A stretch of DNA of 6,587 bases from Candidatus Zhuqueibacterota bacterium 4484_87 (GTDB lineage: Bacteria; Zhuqueibacterota; Zhuqueibacteria; Thermofontimicrobiales; Thermofontimicrobiaceae), in assembly GCA_002085355.1 (NCBI GenBank), contig NATN01000157.1, positions 1-6,587 on the forward strand, given 5' to 3'. Positions 1 to 5,734 of the stretch are shown here, one piece after another. Every line of letters begins with the position of its first letter. The first letter of the stretch is position 1. Both the position numbers and the translations under genes were made by a program. The notes under the pieces were generated by a model. That model saw only the letters and a program-made list of their open reading frames with translations. It was not told the origin of the DNA and did not search any database.

Positions 1-386
1 ATCCACGGGAGCGAATTCGATTTCGAAATTTGCTCGTGGAATTAGCCCGCGAACGAATTGTGATTTTTTCTACGCATATCATTGAGGATATTTCCAGCTC
101 GTGTAACATGTTGGCAGTGCTCAATCGCGGAAAATTATGCTATTTTGGCGCGCCGCAGGATATGACACGTCTCGCGGAAGGAAAAGTGTGGCAATTCAAA
201 ATTGAGCCTGCCGAATTTGAAGCACTGCGCAACGAACACCAGATTATTCATCACATTCGTGATGGAGAGAAGATTCGAGTGCGTTGTTTGGCAGCGAAAA
301 AACCTGTTCCGGAAGCAAAAAACGTTTTGCCATCGTTGGAGGATGCCTATCTCTGGCTGTTGCGCAAGACTGAAGAGCGTGAATAG
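1..386 (+). CDS. ABC transporter ATP-binding protein, C-terminal fragment (5' end outside window)
   Basis: This is the end of an ABC ATPase that would power the permease encoded next to it. Reading begins at nucleotide 3 with PRERIRFRNLL, which matches the region just after the D-loop (usually LDP) of the nucleotide-binding domain. Walker A, the signature motif and Walker B therefore lie upstream of the window. The H-loop histidine is visible in FSTHIIEDI (His codon 75-77), followed by the usual strand around LAVLNRGKLCYFG. About 127 residues are visible. After the conserved fold comes an accessory C-terminal region ending in PSLEDAYLWLL, a typical tail of ATPases paired with ABC-2-type exporters. 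The stop is TAG at 384-386. The substrate cannot be inferred. The family call is firm; the specific transport role is not known. Confidence 0.93.
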   Translation, partial: PRERIRFRNLLVELARERIVIFSTHIIEDISSSCNMLAVLNRGKLCYFGAPQDMTRLAEGKVWQFKIEPAEFEALRNEHQIIHHIRDGEKIRVRCLAAKKPVPEAKNVLPSLEDAYLWLLRKTEERE

Positions 387-407
387 AGAAAATCATTGCG
401 ACATAAA

Positions 408-427
408 TTTCAATAAAAAAATTGAAA
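408..427 (+). promoter_or_regulatory. Intercistronic hairpin just before the permease ribosome-binding site
   Basis: TTTCAAT (408-414) and ATTGAAA (421-427) form a perfect 7-bp stem around a loop of six A. The structure lies in the 61-nt gap between the ATPase and the permease and ends 5 nt before the GGAG at 433-436. No T-tract follows, so it does not look like a terminator. It could stabilise processed mRNA ends or tune permease translation relative to the ATPase. The stem has only one G-C type pair, so it would be weak, and chance in AT-rich DNA is a real alternative. Confidence 0.3.
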
Positions 428-447
428 AAATCGGAGCTGAAAAATAG

Positions 448-1167
448 ATGGATTCAAAAACGAAAATAAACAATGGCTGGGCATTAGTCAGTAGTATTGT
501 CAAATATAATCTGAAGATCATCTTCGCCAACAGATTTTTTTATTTCTTGCTAGCAGCAATTATTTTTTTCTTGTTAGTTACCATTTTAAACCTGGCGAGT
601 TCTGAATCAGAATTAACAGACGGGATTATGTTCTATTACCTGCTCGTACCCGGCTTGCTGCTGGTTTTTTATCCCACAGTATTTGGCATACAAAATGATG
701 TGGATTCCCGCATGATCGAAATTCTGTTCGGTATTCCCAACTACCGCTACAAAGTCTGGCTTGTGCGCATGGTGCTCATCTATTTTGTCGTGGCTCTTAT
801 TTTGCTCATTTTAGCACTACTCAGTTCTTTAATATTAGTGCCGTTTTCTGTGATCAGCATGGTGTACCAACTCATGTTCCCGATTTTTTTCATCGGCTGT
901 GCTGCATTTATGATTTCGACGTTGATCAAAAATGGCAATGGTACAGCCGTGGTCATGATTATCATCGGCTTATTTTTCTGGATCGGCACTGGATTTTTGC
1001 CACATAAATTCAACCTGTTTTTGAATCCGTTTTCCGTGCCGTCGGATATGAACGAAGCTGTCTGGGCGGACGCTACGTTCAATAATCGTATTTACATTTT
1101 TATTGGTACAATCATTTCTGTGCTTTTGGGACTCATTATGCTGCAAAAGCGGGAAAAGTTTGTTTAA
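448..1167 (+). CDS. ABC-2-type transporter permease
   Basis: This 239-residue integral membrane protein is the membrane half of the exporter powered by the preceding ATPase. Hydrophobic segments lie near residues 30-50, 60-80, 106-130, 138-160, 166-184 and 214-232, giving the six-helix layout of ABC-2-type permeases. The stretch from about residue 84 to 108 (DVDSRMIEILFGIPNYRYKV) between helices 2 and 3 is the characteristic coupling region of this family, in which a charged run precedes 'E-L-x-x-P-I/N'-like residues. The start is well fixed: an in-frame TAG (445-447) directly abuts the ATG, and GGAG lies at 433-436. The gene follows the ATPase by 61 nt, consistent with co-transcription. No substrate-specific feature is visible. 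Related transporters export antibiotics, lipids or cell-surface material, but nothing here chooses among them. Confidence 0.88.
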   Translation: MDSKTKINNGWALVSSIVKYNLKIIFANRFFYFLLAAIIFFLLVTILNLASSESELTDGIMFYYLLVPGLLLVFYPTVFGIQNDVDSRMIEILFGIPNYRYKVWLVRMVLIYFVVALILLILALLSSLILVPFSVISMVYQLMFPIFFIGCAAFMISTLIKNGNGTAVVMIIIGLFFWIGTGFLPHKFNLFLNPFSVPSDMNEAVWADATFNNRIYIFIGTIISVLLGLIMLQKREKFV

Positions 1168-1233
1168 TAACGTCATGTGAGTCCTTCATTTAAATTGATG
1201 AATCACCAATTTGCTCTCCGGGGCATTTTTCAA

Positions 1234-1262
1234 TTGACATTTATTAGTTATTTTCCTATCTT
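1234..1262 (+). promoter_or_regulatory. Predicted sigma70-type promoter for the small membrane protein
   Basis: A perfect -35 hexamer TTGACA (1234-1239) is separated by exactly 17 nt from TATCTT (1257-1262, 4 of 6 matches to the -10 consensus). Transcription would begin about 7 nt downstream, at 1269-1270, which coincides with the A of the ATG at 1270. The promoter lies inside the longer in-frame reading that begins at GTG 1177, which argues that the longer start is not the real one. Confidence 0.5.
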
Positions 1263-1269
1263 TTCATTG

Positions 1270-1728
1270 ATGAAGAAAAAAAAAGTAAAAATAACCGCAG
1301 ATAAAGAAGCCCGGCAAATCATTGCCCTGGTGAATAATAATTTCTTGCAAGCGCTGAATATTTTGGAAGGTCAAATGAATGTGCTTCACATGCGCGCACA
1401 GGTACTGATGAGCCTCGCCGGCCTTGTGATCACAGTCACCGGTTTTTCCGGCAGAACAATCGCCGGAACGTCTCTCACGGCACAGATTTTGATCATCGCT
1501 GGTCTGGCGACAGTATTGACTTCTGCCGTGTGGGTTTTTTTGAAAGTTATGTCAGTGAAGTGGCTGACCTCAGAGAATTTAGCTGAAGAGCACCAAAGTT
1601 TAGTTGAGATAATTGATCGTCGTAACAGGAAGACGCGCGCTTTTGTCTCCGGCGGTAAGATTTTGTGCTTTGGGCTTTTCCTTTACGCGACGGCATTTGC
1701 GCTGATGCTGCTTCATGCCGGACATTAA
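1270..1728 (+). CDS. Small membrane protein with three predicted helices, function unknown
   Basis: I do not recognise this family. From the ATG at 1270 it is 152 residues long. It has a basic start (MKKKKVK), an amphipathic region to about residue 42, hydrophobic segments near 44-60, 71-92 and 129-148, and a charged linker (about 97-128, rich in Glu, Arg and Lys) between helices 2 and 3. The frame is also open upstream, with a GTG at 1177 and an ATG at 1198, but none of these starts has a Shine-Dalgarno sequence. I prefer 1270 because a good promoter ends 7 nt before it, implying leaderless translation, and because residues added upstream look unlike a conserved domain. Codons 3-5 form a run of nine A (1276-1284). 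The layout of helix, two membrane segments, charged linker and third segment resembles small effector-type membrane proteins such as the Pycsar/SLATT group. No nucleotide cyclase is adjacent, so this is only an architectural resemblance. Confidence 0.7.
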   Translation: MKKKKVKITADKEARQIIALVNNNFLQALNILEGQMNVLHMRAQVLMSLAGLVITVTGFSGRTIAGTSLTAQILIIAGLATVLTSAVWVFLKVMSVKWLTSENLAEEHQSLVEIIDRRNRKTRAFVSGGKILCFGLFLYATAFALMLLHAGH

Positions 1729-1752
1729 ATTCGATCAAATCAAATGTGGATA

Positions 1753-1777
1753 ATTTGCGACCACAGCAAATAATTTT
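1753..1777 (+). terminator. Weak Rho-independent-like terminator after the small membrane protein
   Basis: ATTTGC (1753-1758) and GCAAAT (1766-1771) form a perfect 6-bp stem with a 7-nt loop, followed by AATTTTT. It begins 24 nt after the stop codon of the preceding gene and precedes the next promoter, which is where a terminator is expected. The stem holds only two G-C pairs and is short, so termination would be inefficient. Confidence 0.35.
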
Positions 1778-1805
1778 TGAATAATAATTTAAATCCATGC
1801 TATTT

Positions 1806-1825
1806 TTCACGCTTTTTTTCGTGAA
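1806..1825. repeat. Perfect inverted repeat in the intergenic region
   Basis: TTCACG (1806-1811) and CGTGAA (1820-1825) flank an 8-nt spacer made of C and seven T. It lies about 50 nt upstream of the predicted -35 box of the peptidase promoter. No T-tract follows on either strand, so it is not a standard terminator. It could be a protein-binding site acting on the downstream promoter, or a chance palindrome; I recognise no regulator for it. Confidence 0.3.
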
Positions 1826-1872
1826 CCTCTCAATTTTCTTCTTAAGATTTACTATCAGGCCGCGATCTGTGG

Positions 1873-1901
1873 CTGACATTTTCTTTTCCCTGAAAAATAA
1901 T
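1873..1901 (+). promoter_or_regulatory. Predicted sigma70-type promoter of the peptidase-nitrilase-amidase operon
   Basis: CTGACA (1873-1878, 5 of 6 matches to the -35 consensus) and AATAAT (1896-1901, 5 of 6 matches to the -10 consensus) are separated by exactly 17 nt. Transcription would start near 1908, leaving a leader of about 40 nt that carries the strong GGAGG (1935-1939) before the ATG at 1947. This is the best promoter candidate in the 218-nt gap. No comparable promoter appears in the short gaps between the three downstream genes. Confidence 0.5.
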
Positions 1902-1946
1902 CTTTCTTTATCAGAGCAATTTTACCAAATCAACGGAGGCAATTAA

Positions 1947-4814
1947 ATGATGTTCAAAAGGAAATCAAATCAAAGCTTCTTTTTCATGCTTCTTCTGTTT
2001 TTTTTATTAGTGATGAATTTTGTTTCACTGAAAGCGATTGACAAAAGACCTTTGACGCATGATGTTTATGATACTTGGAAATCTATCCAGCGGCCTCAGA
2101 TCTCACCGGATGGGAAATGGGTGCTCTACCTGGAAACGCCGCAAAAAGATGACGCATTTTTAGTGGTCAGGAATGTCGATTCCGATAAAACATTTCGGCA
2201 TTTGGTCGGTTTTTCCGGCGAAGGAACCAGCGCGCAGACCGCTGCAACACCGCAATTCAATTATGACGTGACGCATGTCGTTTTTAAGATTTCACAATCC
2301 AAGGCAGAGGTCGATTCGCTCAAAAAAACGAAGAAGAAGAGCAAGAAAAAAAAGACAAAGAAACTGGGAATTCTGGATTTGGTGAGCGGGGAAGTTATCG
2401 TCATTGATAGCGTGAAAAGTTTTTCTTTGCCGGAGAAAAACGGAGGCTGGCTGGCGTATTTAAAAGAAGCTCCGAAAGATACTTCCAAAAAGAAAGACAC
2501 CGCAAAAGAGAAAAAAGAAAAAGACAAGCCAAAGGATGAAAAGAAAGATAAGAAAAAAGAGAAAAAAGACGGTAGCTCTCTGATTGTTCGTTCGCTAAAA
2601 ACAGGAACAGAGAACAAATTTCAATTTGTCACAAATTACCGTTTCACAAAAAAAGGCGATCATTTATTTATCATTGTTTCCAATAAGGAAAAAGCAAAAG
2701 ATGATGGCATTTATGATGTCCGTCTCGGCGAAAGTGTATCTGATCCAGTGCCGGTGCTCGTTGGCGAAGGCCATTACAAAAAATGGGCGACGGATAAAAA
2801 TGCGACATATTTAGCATTTATGACGGACAGAGATGACTTTCAATCCGAGTCACCGGTTTTTAATTTGTATGGCTGGAAAATTGGTGACAAGGCTGCGCGT
2901 TTGTGGGTTTCAAACAAGACGACGAAAAATTTCCCGTCAGGAATGGCTGTCAGTGACAAATCAAACATTTCGTTTTCCAGGGACGGAAAGATTGTCTCTT
3001 TTGGAATTAAAGAAATTGCCAAACCTGAAAAAGAGGATTCCACGGAAACGGAAACAGCAAAATTTGATCTTTGGCATTGGAACGATCCCTTTCCCCAGCC
3101 GCAACAGAAAAAAATGGCGCAGCGCGTCCGGGATAATACGTGGGAATCTGTCTATTTCATTAATGGGAAGAAGTTTGTCAAGTTAGCCGATGAAAAGCTC
3201 CCGGATGTACAGCTTATCGCCACGGGAAAAATTGCCTATGCCAACAATAACTGGCCCTATACCAAGCTTGTGGCTTATGACGGCTCTTACGTTGATGTTT
3301 ACATTGTCAATCCTAAAAATGGCGAACGAAAATTGATCAGGCGAAAATTATATGGCAGGGCATCTGTTTCGCCGGATGGAAAATATGCGTACTGGTTTGA
3401 AAATAAGGATTGGTTTTGCTACAACATAAAAAATGCGAGCACAATCAATTTGACAAAATCGATTGGCGTCAGGTTTGATTTGGAAGACTGGGACACGCCG
3501 AATCCTCCCCGCGCCTATGGCATCGCCGGTTGGACGGATGGTGATCGGTCGATTTTAATTTACGATAAATACGATATTTGGGAGATCAATCCTAAAAATG
3601 CGAAAGCGCGCTGCATTACGGAAGGTTTTGGCAGGGAAAATAATCTCTCTTTTCGCTATGTTGATCTGGACAGGGAAAAAGACACCGTTGATCCGACAAA
3701 GCCAATTTTGTTGAAGACTGTGAATACAGAAACAATGGCGTCAGGGTTTTATCGGGACAAGGTAAACGGAAATGCGTTGCCGGAAAAATTGTTTATGAGC
3801 GATGCAGGGCTCGGACGGCGGATCGCCAAAGCGAGGAATGCGGATCGGCTTATGTTCACTTATTCCCGATTTGACCAATTTCCGGATTTAAGGGTTAGCG
3901 ATTTGAATTTTACTGTTTTCAAACAAGTCACTGACCTCGGTGAGCAAATGAAGCCGTTCATTTGGGGACATGCCGAATTGAGAAATTTTCTCAGCGCTGA
4001 TGGCATGCCGTTAAAGGGCATTCTCATTAAGCCGGAAAACTTTGATCCCAACAAGAAATATCCGCTGCTGGTTTACATTTACGAAACACTTCACGAAGGC
4101 TTGCATACTTTTCGCAATCCATCACCAGGGACAAGTATCAATCCATCATTTTATGTGAGTAATGGATATTTGATTTGGATGCCAGACATTGAATATCACA
4201 CAGGTTATCCGGGACAGGATGCGTTAAAGTGCGTTTTGCCTGGAATTCACATGCTCATTGGCGAGGGAATCGTTGACCCGAAGCGTGTGGGCATTGCAGG
4301 CCATTCATGGGGCGGTTATCAAATTGCGTTCATGGTTACGCAGACCAATATTTTTGCTGCAGCCGAATCCGGCGCCCCGGTGAGCAACATGATCAGTTCC
4401 TACAACGGTATTCGCTGGGGAACAGGTATGGTTCGACAGTTTCAGTACGAAAGAACACAAAGTCGGCTCGGTGCAAGTTTGTGGGAAGTGCCTTTGCGCT
4501 ACATTGAAAATTCGCCGATTTTCTGGGTTGATAAAATTCAAACACCGCTGCTCATTATCCACAACGACAAAGATACTGCAGTGCCCTGGTATCAGGGAAT
4601 CGAATTCATTATGGCGCTGCGTCGTCTGGAGAAAGAAGCTTACATGTTTAATTACAATGGTGAACCGCATGGGCTGAGAAAACGCGTCAATCAGGAAGAT
4701 TGGACAAAACGCATGTTTGAATTTTTTGAGCATTTTCTCAACGGAAAACCCGTTCCAAAATGGATGACTGATGGGATCAAAGCATGGGAAAAGCCTGTTT
4801 CCGGGAAAAAATAG
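1947..4814 (+). CDS. Secreted prolyl-oligopeptidase-family (S9) serine peptidase
   Basis: This 955-residue protein is predicted to cleave peptides outside the cytoplasm. Residues 1-30 form a signal peptide: basic MMFKRK, a long hydrophobic core (11-27) and a probable cut after SLKA. Residues of about 40-660 carry repeated beta-propeller signatures such as ISPDGKWVLY (52-61), SFSRDGKIVSF (342-352) and SVSPDGKYAYWF (473-484). The C-terminal alpha/beta-hydrolase domain (about 680-935) has the nucleophile elbow GHSWGG (Ser787), Asp876 in DKDTAVP and His908 in GEPHG, a complete triad. Two very lysine-rich stretches (126-139 and 177-208) interrupt the propeller; they look like exposed loops, which I recall in homologues. 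The start is fixed by an in-frame TAA directly before the ATG and by GGAGG at 1935-1939; a second ATG follows at once. The length exceeds the roughly 650-750 residues of classic S9 enzymes because of the enlarged propeller. The gene leads a likely three-gene operon. Exact specificity (oligopeptidase, dipeptidyl or acylaminoacyl peptidase) is not decidable from sequence alone. Confidence 0.93.
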   Translation: MMFKRKSNQSFFFMLLLFFLLVMNFVSLKAIDKRPLTHDVYDTWKSIQRPQISPDGKWVLYLETPQKDDAFLVVRNVDSDKTFRHLVGFSGEGTSAQTAATPQFNYDVTHVVFKISQSKAEVDSLKKTKKKSKKKKTKKLGILDLVSGEVIVIDSVKSFSLPEKNGGWLAYLKEAPKDTSKKKDTAKEKKEKDKPKDEKKDKKKEKKDGSSLIVRSLKTGTENKFQFVTNYRFTKKGDHLFIIVSNKEKAKDDGIYDVRLGESVSDPVPVLVGEGHYKKWATDKNATYLAFMTDRDDFQSESPVFNLYGWKIGDKAARLWVSNKTTKNFPSGMAVSDKSNISFSRDGKIVSFGIKEIAKPEKEDSTETETAKFDLWHWNDPFPQPQQKKMAQRVRDNTWESVYFINGKKFVKLADEKLPDVQLIATGKIAYANNNWPYTKLVAYDGSYVDVYIVNPKNGERKLIRRKLYGRASVSPDGKYAYWFENKDWFCYNIKNASTINLTKSIGVRFDLEDWDTPNPPRAYGIAGWTDGDRSILIYDKYDIWEINPKNAKARCITEGFGRENNLSFRYVDLDREKDTVDPTKPILLKTVNTETMASGFYRDKVNGNALPEKLFMSDAGLGRRIAKARNADRLMFTYSRFDQFPDLRVSDLNFTVFKQVTDLGEQMKPFIWGHAELRNFLSADGMPLKGILIKPENFDPNKKYPLLVYIYETLHEGLHTFRNPSPGTSINPSFYVSNGYLIWMPDIEYHTGYPGQDALKCVLPGIHMLIGEGIVDPKRVGIAGHSWGGYQIAFMVTQTNIFAAAESGAPVSNMISSYNGIRWGTGMVRQFQYERTQSRLGASLWEVPLRYIENSPIFWVDKIQTPLLIIHNDKDTAVPWYQGIEFIMALRRLEKEAYMFNYNGEPHGLRKRVNQEDWTKRMFEFFEHFLNGKPVPKWMTDGIKAWEKPVSGKK

Positions 4815-4865
4815 CAGAGTAATCGGGGTTTGTGATGCTACCATCAGATTTGAGAGAGGAGAAAT

Positions 4866-5696
4866 ATGGGCAGAAAGCTCAAACTTGCTTTAATCCAACA
4901 ACATGCAACAAAAAACATTGAAGACAATCTGAATCGTGGCGTTACCGCTTGTAAAAATGCCATCCGGCAGGGCGCGGATATTGTCGCCTTTTCCGAGCTG
5001 GCGTTCACTTATTTTTATCCGCAGCATCCGCCAAAGGGCGATGTTCGTCCACTTGCTGAGACAATTCCCGGCCCCATCACGGACATTTTCAGCCAGCTTG
5101 CCAGAGAGTCCGGGACAGTGATTGTGTTGAATCTGTTTGAAACGTTTGAAAATATCACTTTCGACTCTTCTCCAGTAATTGACTCGGACGGAGAAATTTT
5201 AGGCGTGACGCGTATGGTGCACATCATGGAAGGCGCTTGTTTTCATGAACAGGGATACTATTTCCCGGGAGATGGCAGACAAATTGTTTTTGATACTGCA
5301 ATTGGGAAAATTGGTGTTGCCATTTGTTATGACCGTCATTTCCCTGAATACATGCGCGCGCTGAAATTGGCAGGCGCAGAATTAGTAATTGTGCCGCAAG
5401 CAGGAGCTATCGGAGAGTGGCCGCCGGGGTTGTTTGAGGCGGAATTGCGGGTTGCCGGTTTTCAGAACGGATATTTTGCAGCGTTGTGTAATCGTGTTGG
5501 CAAGGAAGATTGCGTGGAGTTTGAGGGCAAATCTTTCATTGTCGCACCTGACGGCAGGCTTGTTGCGCAGGCGCCGGCTGGCGAAGATATTGTCTTGATT
5601 GCGGAAATCGATTTAGATGAAGTAAAAACGTGCCATGCAGAACGCCACTTTTTGATGGACAGAAGACCTGATATTTATCAGCAGTGGTTCAAATAG
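4866..5696 (+). CDS. Nitrilase-superfamily (carbon-nitrogen hydrolase) protein with Met at the catalytic Lys position
   Basis: This 276-residue protein has the single-domain length and order of nitrilase-superfamily amidohydrolases, nearest in feel to N-carbamoylputrescine amidase or beta-ureidopropionase types. Visible landmarks are the catalytic Glu44 (FSELAF), the nucleophile Cys154 in GVAICYDRHFPE, the second conserved Glu128 before YYFPGD, and the C-terminal CNRVGKED and FEGKSFIVAPDG blocks. At the expected catalytic lysine, where relatives read YRKxHI, this protein has TRMVHI, placing Met117 at the lysine position; His119 is kept. I recall other proteins with a similar MVHI segment, so this may define a subfamily rather than a lesion. 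There is no signal peptide, so the protein is probably cytosolic. ATG 4866 is the only ATG after an in-frame TGA at 4851-4853, and AGGAG (4857-4861) lies 4 nt before it. The gene follows the peptidase by 51 nt. Substrate unknown. Confidence 0.88.
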   Translation: MGRKLKLALIQQHATKNIEDNLNRGVTACKNAIRQGADIVAFSELAFTYFYPQHPPKGDVRPLAETIPGPITDIFSQLARESGTVIVLNLFETFENITFDSSPVIDSDGEILGVTRMVHIMEGACFHEQGYYFPGDGRQIVFDTAIGKIGVAICYDRHFPEYMRALKLAGAELVIVPQAGAIGEWPPGLFEAELRVAGFQNGYFAALCNRVGKEDCVEFEGKSFIVAPDGRLVAQAPAGEDIVLIAEIDLDEVKTCHAERHFLMDRRPDIYQQWFK

Positions 5697-5697
5697 A

Positions 5698-5727
5698 GGG
5701 AGTAATGTTCTTTCCAACTATCGGGAG
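5698..5727 (+). promoter_or_regulatory. Two possible ribosome-binding sites deciding the amidase start
   Basis: GGGAG at 5698-5702 lies only 2 nt before an ATG at 5705, too close for good initiation. A second GGGAG at 5723-5727 lies 7 nt before the ATG at 5735, an ideal spacing. Both ATGs are in the amidase frame. The upstream one would add ten residues (MFFPTIGREI) before the basic segment that precedes the membrane helix. The second start is preferred. Confidence 0.55.
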
Positions 5728-5734
5728 AGAAATT

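Noticed and set aside
1185..1212. Overlapping AT-rich inverted repeats (TTCAT/ATGAA and AAATTG/CAATTT) after the permease gene
   Set aside because: The stems are short with few G-C pairs and no T-tract follows, so they do not support a terminator call.
1177..1269. Longer N-terminus of the small membrane protein from GTG 1177
   Set aside because: There is no Shine-Dalgarno sequence, and a promoter lies inside this stretch with a predicted start at the ATG at 1270.
1547..1879. Minus-strand open frame of 110 codons covering the intergenic gap
   Set aside because: It overlaps the end of the small membrane protein gene on the opposite strand and would run across the terminator-like hairpin and the inverted repeat. 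Its translation has no recognisable motif.
4305..4844. Long minus-strand open frame (179 codons)
   Set aside because: It lies fully opposite the catalytic domain of the peptidase, whose plus-strand motifs are unmistakable. The minus-strand protein shows no domain, so it is a shadow of codon bias.
4833..4846. TGATG-CTAC-CATCA small hairpin between the peptidase and nitrilase genes
   Set aside because: It has only five base pairs and no T-run. It is compatible with read-through in an operon and is likely chance.
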